A program made the position numbers and the translations under genes. Below the pieces are notes generated by a model. It saw nothing but the letters and a program-made list of their open reading frames with translations, did no database searches and was not told the DNA's origin. This document shows, piece by piece, positions 11,021 to 24,400 of a DNA stretch of 64,000 nucleotides (the first letter of the stretch is position 1; the number at the start of each line of letters is the position of its first letter). The stretch lies in NCBI GenBank assembly GCA_024704765.1, contig JAKMXF010000337.1:124001-188000 (forward strand). Direction: 5' to 3'. Origin of the DNA: Oopsacas minuta. Lineage: Eukaryota > Porifera > Hexactinellida > Lyssacinosida > Leucopsacidae.

Positions 11021-13508
11021 GTGAACCTATGTCGCATGAAGCGCAACACCCTGAAAAAAAAGAGACAGACCCTCCTCTCATCATTTCTTCCGAAGGCAAC
11101 TTCAATAACTTCCCCGTCGGAAACTACAATCTACAATTCAGTTCCCACGGCCAGCAAAGTCGCAGATATATCTTGTGACGATCTGGACGATCAGCATGTA
11201 ATTGGTGGTGCGTTCGAAGTGCATATAAAAAATTTTGAAAAACTGTTTCCTATTCTGCAAGATGATAGCATGTTACCGAATGTGCTTCCAAGTGTCGAAT
11301 ATAAAGATGACCGTAGGAGATTTCTCAAGAAAGAGTGGTTAAAGATATATCCCTGGATGAAGCTCAATGGCGACCTGAATACTTGTCATTGTGCTGTATG
11401 CTATTGGGCAATCTAAACAAGCGAACTCATCCATCAGAGCGTGGAGACACCCTGGAGAACTCTAAATAGGCTAAGACGAACAAAGAGAGGGCTGGCCAGC
11501 TTCAAACATGGAAAGAGTCATCTGGACGGCCATGAGGGCGTTGACCACACTAATGCGTGGCGTGTATACCAAATGGAGCTTAATAAGCAAAATGTAGATT
11601 CTATGTTGAGACAAAACCGCTCCGACGAACTCAGAAGAAACAGAGTGGGGCTCAGGGTGATTTTCGATAGCCCATGACGTGTGCAAACCAAGGGATTTCA
11701 CTTCGAGGACATGGTGATGAGAAGCAGGCTGGAAACCTCTGGAATCTTGTGCCTTTAGGGAGTCGGTTCAACAAAGACGCCAAGAAATATTTCTCAAATG
11801 ACTCAAACTCCAAGATCAAGTTTCTCAGTCCGGGAATTCAAAATGAAATGATAAAGTTGTTGGCTGACAATCTGTTGAATTTCTTCTTATCTAAAATCCG
11901 AGAAGAGTCTACCGCTGGACAGGCCAAAGCAGAGGGACGTTTCTTTTACTCTTGTATCATGGACGAGACTCAAGATATTAGGAGGCGTGAACAAGTCAGC
12001 GTTTGTGAGCGGTATGTAGATGCTGAGTTGACTCCGACAAAAGTATTTCTAGAGTTCTTCTACACAATAACCACCGAAGCTGAAGCATTGCTAACAGTTC
12101 TTAAGGAGGCTCTCGTTTCCTTAAATCCTCAGTTTGGGAACCTCAGGAGACAGGGCTATGATGGAGCAGCCAATATGAGTGGATGTGAACACGGTCTCCA
12201 AGCTAAGGTCAGGGAGGAGAACCCGCGTGCTCTTTGGATGTATTGCTTTGGACATAACCTAAACCTTGTAGTGCAAGACAGGATGAAGGACCGTGATATG
12301 GAGAACGCAATTCAAAAAACGCGCTCTGTAATCACATTTATCGAGGCATCCTCGAAGAGGTACGAGGTATTTAAGAAGATGGCAGCACAGGAAGATCACT
12401 ATGATCGTCGCAAGATAAGACCATTGTGTCCAACTAGATGGGCAATGAGACTAGCCTCTGTCGATAGCATGCTACTGCATTATACTACAGTATTAATGCA
12501 ACTGGAGATCGCTCTGGATGACCGTGAGCTCAAGCCTGATAAGCGCGCAGAAGCACGAGCGTTCATACGCTCCTTGGAGGAGTTGAATACGCATTTTGTA
12601 GCAGAACATTCCGGAAGCTATTGCTCATCACCAACCCCATTCATGTGATGTGCCAGGCTAAATGTGTCACTGTAGGGAACGTGAGGTCCTGGGTCCAAAG
12701 TTTGATTGCTACACTATCTGGTATTGGGACAGATGAAGTTGGTACTGCATCCTTCTACAGGAAGTAAAAGCCGCTGCTCACAAGCTGAGGATCGACGAGC
12801 CAAAGCTTCCTAGAGTTTCCCGAGCACGGCGCGGAGATGCCGCTGATGTTGATGATGCTGACGAAATCTCTAATCGCATCGAAGAGCTCTACGTCAAAAT
12901 ATTTACCAAGGTAAGATATTATGAACTATGTAATTCAAAACAAGTAAGCATTAATTTAAAAATTTTTTTGCAAGGTTTTCTCTTCAGCTGCAACATCTCT
13001 GATCCTGCAATACTTACGCTAGGACCTTCGTATGGCAGACTTCTACGCAGCTTAATTGAGGATCCTGACATGGCCGAAGCAGAGTTGACCGAACTCATAA
13101 CCTTCTACGATGGCGACCTACCAAGCATGGAACAACTAAAATTGGAGAGATAGGCCTAGTATGGTCAGTGTGACGAACAGGTCATAGAAAAGACTACAAA
13201 GGTCTCAGGAAGGTTTAACTTCTGAGCACGGAATGCGAGGAATGCTAAAAGGGATGCACATAGTTCTAGTGCTGTACCTCATCCTACCCGCCACGACCTG
13301 TGAAGCGGAGCGGTTGTTCAGTGTGCCTCGCAGACTGCTCACCTACATACGTTCCAGGAAGTGCCAAGAGAGACTGAGTGGCCGGGCCATTCTAAAATAC
13401 CACAGAGATGTTGTACATGAGGTGCTACCAATAGGGAAGACGATGGAAGATTTCATTGAGAGGACGACAGTGAGGAGGAACATGTTTTTTAATGTGGAGA
13501 ACTACTGA
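11021..13508 (+). pseudogene. hAT transposase relic (TTF/ZMYM type) with one spliceable intron
   Basis: The N-terminal part (11021-11677, two frames) has the TTF-type finger remnant TCHCAVCYWA and a GHEG motif. The 324-aa middle frame (11674-12648) carries SCIMDETQD with the first catalytic aspartate, RRQGYDGAANMSG with the second, the C-x2-H motif in YCFGHNLNLVVQD, and CPTRWAMR. The C-terminal frame (13233-13508) has the hATC dimerisation block with the catalytic-type glutamate, CEAERLFSVPRRLLTYIRSR, then GRAILKYHRDV. Frameshifts fall near 11420, 11670, 12605, 12765 and 13015. An intron with AAG|GTAAGA and TTTTTTTGCAAG|G joins YVKIFTK to VFSSAATSLILQYLR. Clearly hAT, clearly inactive. Confidence 0.8.
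12911..12974 (+). other. 64-bp GT-AG intron inside the hAT relic
   Basis: The donor is accaag|gtaagat and the acceptor is ttttttgcaag|gttttc. Removing it keeps the reading frame, which is otherwise interrupted by stops, and gives a continuous TKVFSSAATS. The size is typical of arthropod introns. Confidence 0.65.
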
Positions 13509-14699
13509 ACTAGATCTTTGAATATTTGGTGATTTTATAGTTGCGTTGTCTTATAGCTTATGCTTTTGTTCAGTTTGTTGGCTAAATTTAAATGTTCAAG
13601 ACTTTTTATACTGGACGCAAAATGTATGATTATGAATTTCGACTTAATGAACCCCGAAGCCTCGTGGGCATGGTCCCGTTAACTACATTCCGAAATCTGA
13701 AAAGTTCGACACCTATGACTACGTATAGATAGAATAAAAGAAAAGAAAAATTATGGAGTTGTTGAACTCGTTATATTAGACAAAGTTAATGACTCATAGA
13801 AATTCTAGGAAAAGTGGGAAGCCATAGGCCCAATTACCCCTATTCCAACGCCCTGTTGAAGGATATTCCATGCTACCTAAACGGTAAATGGCCCCTACGT
13901 CGCATCTACACAGTAACCCCAAAGTGGACGGTTACAGCGACTGTGATTGGATATGGGTAGACTTGATATTACCAGGTTCCTTCAGTCGAACTAAAACCAA
14001 TTTTATAACTTGTCAAATGCATCCTCTAACTCACTGTATATTTTAACTTTCTGTTGGTACCCTATTTGATGTAAATATTTGTTCTTGTTATCCAGAAATT
14101 CGTATTAACGGTGTTCGTACCGAGGTTTCATTGTATTTATTAACAAATTAAGACGTATGGAATTCCACATTGTTATATATTATCTAGCTATTAAGGTTGG
14201 AGGAGAATACATAGGCCATCACTTAAAGGAACATGATTTGAATCCTTTCATGAAGATTCCTATATAGACACTTCCACGAATAGGGATTCCTCTAAGTGGC
14301 ATTATTACTGAAAGAAAGCACTCATTTTACAAACATGAGTTTGTAATCTTAAAGTTGGCGCTTTGGGTGTCGATCTGTGCTGAATTGAATTTCAGGATTA
14401 TATTACAGTCCTCTCGGATTGGCTTGCAGGCTTGTCCTGACCAATTATTAGAGCGTCTCGAACAGACCTTAATCAAGTCAATTTCAGGTCAATTTCATGT
14501 CATTATCATGTCATCTACACGTCATTTAGAGTATTTTAAGCTCATTTTCTGGTTTCAGAGAGTTTACGGTCTTCTTTCTATATTCTTGCCTTATTAATCC
14601 TGTCACTTAGTAAACTCGTAAAATTGATTGTATTACTTCTATAATACGATCAACTATTTTCGAGTATGATATATCTTCGATGTAATACGTTGAACAGCA
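13509..14699. other. Non-coding, likely untranslated and decayed transposon DNA
   Basis: No confident ORF. A slightly GC-richer segment at 13640-13970 has no family that I recognise. Probably 3' hAT sequence followed by the 5' part of the next hAT. Confidence 0.3.
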
Positions 14700-16545
14700 T
14701 TTACTAAAGATGGCTTTCTACCTGGTCAAAGGAGATTGAAACATATCACGGTTTTAAGTCCCATGACGCAAGCTCTGATCATCTACTTTCCAAGACTCGC
14801 TGGAAAAGTTACAGCACCCAGAAAAAGAATCCAGCATCCGGCATTAGAAATATGTTAGGCCCTGAGAGGCCTTATGTAGTGGAAAATAATCGTGTATACA
14901 CGAAAACACTGTTGGAGTATCATCGGTACTTTTGTTCCGAGGGATAGCATATAGAAGACACGATGAAACTAATGAATCTCTCAATGCTAGAAAGTGGAAA
15001 GATTTATCAAGACTATGCTATGCACTAACCCAACATTTAAGCAACTGCACGGTAGGATGCTACAACAATATAATGCGTATGATGACACGTCAAAGCGATC
15101 ATCAATCGATTTGGTAAAGCGTTAGCTTCCGAGGTTCGTCATCAAAGTGAGAAACGATTACACAGCGCAGGGATGTAATCAATGCTCATTGATGAATGCA
15201 AAGATAATGCGGGCATGAAGAGCTGTCCACCTGTTTTAGATTTGTAAACGAAGGACGAATCGAAGAGCGATTTTATGATCTCACCAGGCTAAAAGAAACT
15301 AGTGCCCAGACTATTGTCAAAGGAGTTTTGCCAACCACTGAAAAACTGTGTTCTTCCACCACGCATTTGACAGTTGGAGCAGATGGCGCATCTATCATGA
15401 CAGGGTGCTACGAAGATGTAGGTGCTAAACTAAAAAGACATTACCCTTGGTTGTTGTACATCCATTGTGCTGGGCACCGTTTGAATTTGGTTGTAGCTAC
15501 TTATTTCGAACAGTTTCTGAAGCAAATAATGTTATAAATGTCTATAAGTCCTTACATGACATTCTCAACATCGTCAGTCACAGGGAAATATTTGAAACTG
15601 TGCAAAAGGAGTGTTATCCAAACAGTCTATAATGGCAACCTCCTCTCTTACGGAAGTCCGATGTTCTTGTAGGTTTGAGGGAGTTAATATTATGGTTAAA
15701 AGACTTCAGGCAATTCTTGTAAGTCTGCAGAAGATTGGTGCTTCGAATTCCACCAAACTGATTTGGCTGCGGGTCTCTATCACAAGATTCTCTCGGAAAA
15801 ATTTGTTATATCGTTTTGCTTCCTCCACAAGGTATTAGCCATAATGGATGGATTAAGTAAGACTATGCAAGAGTATGACACCAAATGGGTAAATGTTGCA
15901 AACGAAATGTTGGCTGTGAATCCTTATCCTCGAGCTTAAAACCAACGACATCATAGAACATGAGGAAGAGCTTTGTACAACTGTAAACATTGTATTGGAC
16001 TATGAGAATCCTCTGTATGTTCCGAGGCGGGGTGTCACAAGATCTACAAGCATACGCGAGTTTTGTGAAAGTCTTAAGGTACCTTCTCTTCTCATGCTTC
16101 TTGAGGAATTGGAACGACGTTTCTCAAGGAAGAATCCCAGTATGCTGACAGCACTGGAAGCTCTAGATGCGCCAAAACCGACATACCTGGATTATAACAC
16201 CATATCCACCCTTGTTGGAAAATTCGGAGATGGTCGGAAATTTGACTCGGCATTACTAAAAACAGAGTGTGAACAAGCGAATATTTTGATTGCAGCTGGA
16301 AAACACAATGATTCTGAGTTGTACCCAACCTTTTCAAAGATTTGGCCATTTCGAAGACCTTACCTGTAGGTACCACAACGGTGGAAAGGAGTTTTAGTGC
16401 GATGAATCGCATATTAAGCTGGGCTCGAAACAGCTTAGATTATTCGTTGGCCAGTGACTTTATGCTGCTTTCGATGAACAAAGACATTTTTAAAAGACTA
16501 AATTTGGATAAAGTGCTTAATCGTTGGGTGAATCAAACAGTCTGA
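14700..16545 (+). pseudogene. hAT transposase relic (TTF/ZMYM1 type), second copy in tandem
   Basis: Pieces in successive frames give GFKSHDASSDHLLSKTRW (end of the TTF finger block, near 14750), FRGIAYRRHDETNESLNARK (the 'FRGHDE' block, near 14935) and then FYDLTRLKETSAQTIVKGVL. Next is TVGADGASIMTG (catalytic aspartate, near 15375), with HCAGHRLNLVVA carrying the C-x2-H. A long linker follows (15995-16369). The dimerisation block TTTVERSFSAMNRILSWARN (16375-16435) precedes the end RWVNQTV. Many frameshifts and stops. It has the same architecture as the hAT at 1-2069 but is a different subfamily. Confidence 0.75.
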
Positions 16546-18599
16546 GTTCCACCATTTAACTAAGTACACTTTAGAAATATATTATTTACACACTTAAGTC
16601 TTTTTAACACTTGAGCTTTTGTTCTTCATTAAGGCTTTTGAACACTTGAGGATTAGTATTGTATTCTCTCAATTTCGCACCACTGTATGCTATTTTGGTG
16701 TGTTGGTTCTATTACAATTTGTACTCACTCCTTCCACTTGTAAAGTAAAAGATTTCTTGTGTGTTTCCACTTTTTTACTCAAATTTCATTCAACGTTATT
16801 CTTTCGAAATTATTGGGGGAGCTCCCGCCCCCTCTCGCCCCCTAGTGTCAGCCAATAATTATCATAGAGAGATAATACTTCAGTTGACATGGCCATTTAG
16901 AAATAACACGAATGAAATATTGGGGATTGAATTTCGAAATACGACTTAACAATCAAATATCAAAAATATTATTTATCGTAGATATATACGTGACTAGAAA
17001 ATCAAGGAGCATTGTATATAACAAATGGCTGAATTTTCAATCATAATCAGGATCTAATGGGCATGTTAATGTAGTCATATTTTAGGTCTCACAGACTTCA
17101 AATCTAATTAGCATAAGAATATATATACGCTACAAATATTTCATGTGTTATGTATAATCCAACCAATTATGGATAGATGTTCATTGTTCAACGTCATAAC
17201 TCGAATAATAGAGTCTCTAATGTTAGTAATGAGTATTAATATAACTATACAAAGCACACGACAAGAATGTACATGAATAATACCGAGAAAATGATATATA
17301 GTAGCGTGTCGGAGATTTATGAAGAATGTAAAAATCGAGAGGGACATGTTCAACAAACGTCCGATATTCACATAAAAGCGGACATATCCCAGAAAAGGTT
17401 TGTTGGAAGTATGTAATGTTTTGAGAAATTGTTGGAAATATAGAATAACGATAATATAAATATACACAAGCTAGATATTGAATCTAATTAACATTTTTGA
17501 GATTTTTAGCCAAAATGTTTCGGATAAAAACAGGTCAAAATAGAAATTGAATAAAATTATTTCAGGACGTCACAGATGTCAGTAAATAGCAATTTCTTAC
17601 TCAACGCACATTGTATTACATAACCCATATGCTCTTTTGTGATGAGAATTTTTCAACTTTTCGTAAAGAATTTACACACGTGTAGGATTATTAGGAGTAA
17701 GACTTTCTAGATAAATTATTAGCAAACATTGTATATTAATAGCTACAAAATAGTATAAACTGATTAGAACAAATAGATAATCATTATATCTGAACTATCC
17801 TTCGATTATCCAAAACCCAAGTTGTAATGTGTGTAACGAATTTTTCTGAAAATTGAAAAATGAAAAATTGAAAAGATATTTCATTTTTTACATTTTCAGA
17901 ATTATAGTCCCCTATTAAAAATTGGCTTAATGGTAATATTAGCGGTTTGCAGCTGTGTTCTAGATCTAAAGATCATTATCGAAATTTTCCTATTGCGGTC
18001 TAGTTTTCCAATTTTTGATAATCTGTACTTAGTTAGTAATTTTTCTTCCTACATACTTCCATGGAACTATAATTCTGATATCACCAAATTTATGATGCTT
18101 GGGTGTGTGACAATATTTTGAAAGTGAGAATGCAGGAATGGATTTTCGTAGCCATATAGTGAATACAATTGGACAATTGACTGAAAATCAAGCGAAGTAA
18201 CCGCATACTCTGCCTCAATTCTTTATTCAACATTGCAATTGTATCGTTAAAGTGTCAGGCAATTGCCACAGGCTACGATTATATTTCTTCTAGCGAATGA
18301 GATAACTACCACAATCAGATTATTCAATTACGTCCATGGGGAAGCAACAAGAAAATATTTGACGTAGTTACTTAGTCTGCCACAATACTTGCTGCGCCTC
18401 AGGAAAGCCAGCAAGCTTTCAAAGTTATTGCAGCAAACTCAGCAGCTTCATGACATACCTACCTAATATTTTCACCCGAAATAGTTGCCCTTTTGTAAAA
18501 TTTTCAAACTTGAGTAAAGAGCACATACCAAAATATGTACACTGCTAGCTAAATATTCGGGCTTTCTAGAAGTGAAATTATTGCTGATCTCTAGATTGT
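16546..18599. other. Non-coding, AT-rich; possible hAT 3' end at 16810-16853
   Basis: A C-rich run (16816-16846, 'gggggagctcccgccccctc' and onward) ending 'tgtcag' resembles the GC-rich termini of ZMYM-type hAT elements and lies 270 bp past the hAT stop. The remaining 1.7 kb shows no gene or clear repeat. Confidence 0.4.
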
Positions 18600-19110
18600 G
18601 TTTAAGGATCATAGTCCATCAGATCCAAAGTAGATTACTGAGAAAGGGTCAACGTGGGGACAGGAGGTTTTAGAAGATGAATTCAAGAGAGGTAGGCGAA
18701 AATCAGTCACTATCAGTGGAAATGTCCTTGATGAAGTAAAGTGTTAGTGGAGGAAGAACCTCATAAAGGTAAAGTAACCGAGATCATAGTTCAAAGGGGT
18801 AAATTACTCGAGAAGAATATGCCAACAACTGCATGTAAAAAGTTAAAGAACACTCCTGGGAGCAAAGATCGAAGTCAGGACCAAGAGGACTCAATCTACA
18901 GCAAATAATGCCAAGCCTCACAAAACTAAACTCGTGAAGTCTGTATTAGAATGTATGAAGGTAACCAACATAGAACACCCAGCCACTCACCTGATCCTGT
19001 CCAATGCGACTTTTGGTTATTTTCAAGACTAAATGAAGACTTAGAGGCAAACACATTAAGAACAGGACCGACATATGAAACGATGTAAGGAGATTCAAAG
19101 GTCACCCTAC
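18600..19110 (+). pseudogene. Ancient mariner/Tc1-type transposase fossil
   Basis: Heavily decayed, but two blocks are readable. FKRGRRKSVTISGNV (near 18690) corresponds to the linker after the mariner DNA-binding domain. NNAKPHKTKLVKSVLE (near 18905) is followed by SPDPVQCDFWLFSRLNEDL (near 18990), matching the mariner HDNARPH...SPDLAPCDFWLFPRLK region. The second catalytic aspartate is now asparagine. No inverted repeats were located. Confidence 0.65.
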
Positions 19111-20144
19111 ATGAAGACTACAAAGAAGTATTGTCGATTTTTTAATTTACAGTCTCATTCTCCTAAGAAACCGGTTCGAGGCAATTTTTCCAGATTAAGA
19201 TGAAACCCAATTAACGGGGAAATTGAATAATATTGAGTGAAACCAATCTAGGCTATTAGAATTTGGCCAACAAGAGGATTTATTCTTGAATGAGTTCGTA
19301 AATTTCAAAGATTAGCTGAGTTTGCCCCAATTAACTGAATATCGTTGTATAACTTTGGGTGAAAAGATTCATTCCTGGAGATTTGTCCCAATTATTTCCC
19401 TGATAAACGGTGTCTCAATGAAGCTGAGTTGAATTTAATAGTAAAGATTTCAATGATTAGTGTGAAATATTATCAATGGTTCGATTAATGCAAATGAACA
19501 TCCTTGAAGAGTAAACAAGTAACAAGTTGATTGAAACAGCACTTGAAACTTCAAACCTCATAGACTCAAATCCTTCGTTTATGACAGGTGACAGACAAAT
19601 CTTCGCATATTCAATCAACAATCTCGTCACGTTTCCATAGTGTTAATTGGAAAAGTTGTCTAAATTATATAACGTATACCCGCTGAAATCGTGAGGTTTA
19701 ATGAGAACTCTCAAGGAGGCTATAGCTATAGAAATGAAAATTCAGCAACAATCGGACAAAATAAATATTTATGCTGAATAAAGCCTCATGCAACTATGTC
19801 CTTAACTTTTTAACTACTTACCCCCACCGAAAATATTTTTGATCAATGTCCATGTTAAACCACTTGAGTGGCTTGGGAAATAAAACACATAACTCCACCT
19901 CCTGAATTCGAAGCCTGCATATACACGCTCATTAAACTCGGGAAAACAAGCTTCGATTGAAAGCCTTTTTGCGACAGTTATAGCCCCTAAGGAATTTGGG
20001 AGTCATGTAATTCCCAACAACTTTACCACATACTATATGAAATACTACCGCCATTCTGTCAAATAATCTACCTTCCCGATCTGGTAGCATTATCCTATCA
20101 AAGGTGAGCTATGAGAGGGAAAGTCGGGCATAAAGTCTCTTATA
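19111..20144. other. Non-coding, nothing recognised
   Basis: AT-rich DNA between two mariner copies. No ORF with family features and no clear repeat. Confidence 0.4.
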
Positions 20145-21455
20145 CGAGGGGCACTCGAAAAGTTTTGCCGTTTGATATGAAACCATTAATCTGTCGGATA
20201 TCTTTCCGCATCCATCTTTTCAGACATATTTTATTACTCTACCTTGAAACTTTCATTCATTTATCTCTTCTACTTTCATAAATTAGATAATTTTAGTATA
20301 CATGGCTTCTAAAATATCTCAATCTAAATCAGATCTCACAAACGTGATTTACGAGCAATTATTTTGATCTTTCTCAAATTACAGAAGACAAGAGTAGAAA
20401 TCTATGAATCCTTACAGGAACATTTCCCGGATATAGCTCCTTCTCTAAGTACAGTTGAACGATGGTACAGGGAATTTATTCACGGAAACTTTGTTCTTGA
20501 AGATGCCCCTCGTTCAGGAAGAACGAATATTTCACATAATCAAGAAAATGTTAACGAAATGCTAGATTTAATTACTAAAAAATCATCATATTACGGACGC
20601 TCAGTTAGAGTATGAAACCGAGTTATCATCGGGACAATTAATATCATTTTGCGCAAAGAGCTTTGTGTCAGGAAGCTATGTGCCCGATGGATCCCCCATT
20701 CTTGAACTTACAGCAAAAAAAATATCCCGCATAAACTTTTGCAAAATTATGCTCAAAAGGTTTGCTAATGGAAGTTAAAGAGCTGTTTCTGAGATCCTAA
20801 CAGGTAATGAGACATGGATATACCATTATGATCCAAAAACAAAGCGAATGTCAAAGGAGTGGGTTGAAGAAGATGCCCCACCTCCAACCAAAAATGCGGA
20901 GGGCTAGATTTGTTGGGAGACAAATGTGGGCGATTTTTTTCAGATCTAGTGGGTTTATCGAAGCTGTTGCTCTCGAGGATAGAAAGACTATTACTGCCGA
21001 CTAGCACACTACAGTGTGCCTACCCAAAGTCATCACAGCAATTGAGTCACAGATGGAGAAGAAAGGCATTAGAGGAATTCTTCTTCATCATGATAACGCA
21101 TCATCGCATACGGTAATCAGAACTTGTGAGTTTTTGGAAAATTCTGGACTCAAAACATTACCTCACCCACCCTACAGTCCTGATTTAGCCCCTTGCGACT
21201 TCTGGTTGTTCCCTAGACTCAAAGATCAATTACGTGGGAGGAGATTTTCGATTAATGAGGAGTTGAGAGGGGCACTTTTCCAAGCGATCAGAGACATACC
21301 CAAAGAAGAGTGGGAAAAATGTTTCGATAATTGGTTTACCAGAATGAAAAAATGCATAGATTGTCAGGGAGAGTATCTTGAAAAAATGTAATAGTCAATT
21401 TTATTATCACTAACTGATATGTCGGTCAACGTCAAAACTTTTTGAGTGCCCTTCG
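20145..21455 (+). mobile_element. mariner element, 1311 bp, both TIRs and TA duplication present
   Basis: The left end is CGAGGGGCACTCGAAAAG and the right end, read inward, is CGAAGGGCACTCAAAAAG. The TIRs are about 27 bp and each is flanked by TA (20143-20144 and 21456-21457). The length is the classic mariner size. The transposase inside is broken, so this copy is dead but structurally complete. Confidence 0.93.
20303..21391 (+). pseudogene. mariner transposase (DD34D), frameshifted, first catalytic Asp changed to Asn
   Basis: ATG at 20303 begins MASKISQSKSDL. A frameshift near 20365 leads into KTRVEIYESLQEHF...TVERWYREF, the helix-turn-helix domain, and VLEDAPRSGR. The central part reads EILTGNETWIYHYDPKTKRM (near 20790), where the family has TGDETW, so the first catalytic aspartate is replaced. 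A stop follows at about 20905. The C-terminal ORF (21014-21391) has LHHDNASSHTVIRTCEFLEN and PPYSPDLAPCDFWLFPRLK. Exactly 34 residues separate the second and third aspartates, diagnostic of mariner. Stops, frameshifts and the missing aspartate all indicate loss of function. Confidence 0.88.
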
Positions 21456-24400
21456 TATCCTGGCTCCGATCGCCGTTCTTGAATCTATGAGAACTTCTTT
21501 CAATGGGCTCGTGGATAGTGTGATTGATGCAAGGTCAACACCTACAGCGGACAATGCCGGAACGATGATATTCGTTGTCCTTTGATGCGATCCAGACTAG
21601 CGCTGAATAGCGGATCATCAATGAGAAAACGCTTGTCGGAAGTAAGACTAGACAAGTTCAAAATCGCAGGAGGTGGACTCGATTGTAGTTGATAAATGCG
21701 TGATACGCATCTGGTAGTAAGTGGTGATTGTTTCAAAAGCCTGGTAAGATGAGTAGAAGGTCCATAGTTCTCAGATGGGTCACCTTAATGGAAGAAAGGA
21801 CAAAGATCTGAAAGGAAGTTTGTCTCAATTCCAGATTATGTTGCCTGAATAAGTCACCTTGAACACACTTCTTGCGTTTCTCCTCTTGCTGCTTGAATGT
21901 TATATACTTATCCCAATTACCATCTCCCTACAGGTATGTTGATCAACAAGAAACTCCAGGTCCTGCGGGATCTGGATGAGTTGAACAGTCTAAGTGAGGG
22001 ATTTCGAATAGAAGCAGCATGGAAGTAGTGAACGGAGTCTCAAGCTGGTTCTGTTTCTAACTGCATTGGTGCCTGCTTTTAATAACAGGCACGAGTTCAA
22101 CAAGTAATCTCTTCAATTTTGAGAGACGTTGTGAAATTCGAATAGCCCCTTTGAACTTGAGGCAGTGGTGAAGTCTCATCAAATGGCTCCGAGTGGAAAC
22201 TGATGAGAATTTCTTCAGAAGTGGCTGCATGATCAGGAAAATGTTAGTTAATTCTAGTGTTTTGATCAAAATCGCCGATCTTTTCTTCAAAGTTGGTATA
22301 TTGTATTATTGTATCTCAATTTGATCTTTTGGAATAATGTCGGATATGTATACACCTATTTTTTGAGAACTGTAACATTCATATTTCAACACAATAGAAA
22401 ACATTTCAGTAAATAATTTCAAATTCATAATACATGATAATCAATACAATAGAAATGACTTCAACCAATTACTTCAATTTCACAAATATTATGGAGTAAA
22501 TCAACAGAATAGAATCACTTCAGTCCATAATCAGTAAGAATTTACTTCATTCAAGGAACAAAGTTGAAATCTGATTTTCTAAATTTCGAATTCAATAGGC
22601 CCCTTGAGGGGTCTATTAGCGTTATCCGATTGGTCTAAAACTTCGCAATCCATATTTTCCTAATAAGGGTATGCATTGTGAGATTCAAAACCTTTTCAGA
22701 ACACCATACTCTTCACAATAATATCTGTTTCTCTCGGGTGACCAGTCGTATTCAATTCAAGAAAAATTTCTAAACAAATATCACTGGGGTTTGAAAGGTA
22801 ACAACTTGATTCTATTCAAATAACACTCTCCACTCTGATATCATTGGATTCTGACATGTGACAAGTTTTATCCAATCTGAGTAACATTCTTTACACTTTA
22901 TTACCTGGGGTCTAACAGGTGACAATTTTCTTCATCTTCGGATCCTAATGTAACCAGGAAAAATATTTTGCCTTTGAAATTACTTGCTTCTGAAACTAAA
23001 TATTCTCTACAACCAATAAGTCCTGCTACTCAGGTAGTGCTATAGCGATTGTTCCTTCTGTTGCTTTGTCATCTGTAGCACCACAGAAACTTGATTTTGA
23101 ACGATCTACCAAGCTGGCGAGTGACCTCACAAGTGAAAAGGTTCCATACTAATATACATCCTAGTCAGAAAGCTCGTCCTACAAAAGTGTCAGACTCGAT
23201 ATTAGAGATTTGTTCGTAGTTAACTGTTAAGTTTCATATTCCTTCAAAGGCGAAGCTTGTTGGCTTAATTGTCCACGATCAGACAGGCAGATTCTTTTCC
23301 AATATCTGCGATAAATTTACTAAAATGGTAATAACCTATACCTCTTGTTTCTGACAAGTTCTACCATTAAGAAACTTGCCACCTTAAGACTCAGGTCGCC
23401 ATTTTCAACCATTTATGTTTCCCAATTTTCGATCTACCTGACATTTTATATCACTTGAACAATATTTTCCTACATCCAGAAATAACCGATTTATTTTTCT
23501 AAGAACAAAATTTCTCAAATCTCAATCCTATATTCTGCACCAACATCCCCGTCTTATAATCATGTATAAAATATGTATACTCACAGCCACGAATATTCAA
23601 ATCCTCTTCCCTTATTGAGTTGCGACTTAGTCTCAGCCTGACTGCAGAATGCTACACAATTATTTATGGTTGAACCGAATATTCGAAACAATAACGGAAG
23701 AATGTTGGTTCATGCAATTCGAACGAATATTCGAATATTCACTCACCTACTGTACACGATCGTCTTGAAATCCCGAAATATAGAAATACGTTAGACTCTC
23801 GTTAAAACATACACCGAGGGACTGTCAAAATTCGTACTCCTTACCCGTGTAGATATTATCCGAACTAATTTCAATTGAAAGGCATCGAAGGGGACTGATA
23901 AAATGTACAAATTTGTACTACCTATCCGGAGTTAAGCATTAGCAGTGTACATATTAAAGAGACCCTACTGTACTTCTAGAGGGGAATTACACCGCAAAAA
24001 CATAGGAACAATGTTATAAATCACGAAAATCAGGCCTTTGTCAAACACATGCATCACAAACTCTGTTTAATAATGCACTTTTCACACTTTCTATGACTAT
24101 TTCCAGGCATAATTCTATAAAATCATGACTTCGGTCTCTGTATGCATAATTATTAGATAAGAAACGTATAATTGTAAACAAATGGCACAAGGAGAAATAG
24201 AATGGCCAGGGCTTTCTGGTAACCTGGGTTTGAATTTGTAGTTTCGAAACTGAACGAATTATCCGTCTGAAGTTGGTAGTTAGCCAATAATTTCTGTAAC
24301 TAAATAGAAATTGTCACAACTCGGTCAGTTTTGAAGCTACATGTTCAAAAATAGGCTAAGGAGAAAACAAGGACAATTGTCTTTCTCCCTGTGTACTATT

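Noticed and set aside
20765-21007. 80-aa minus-strand frame across the mariner
   Set aside because: Antisense to a clear mariner transposase; a shadow frame.
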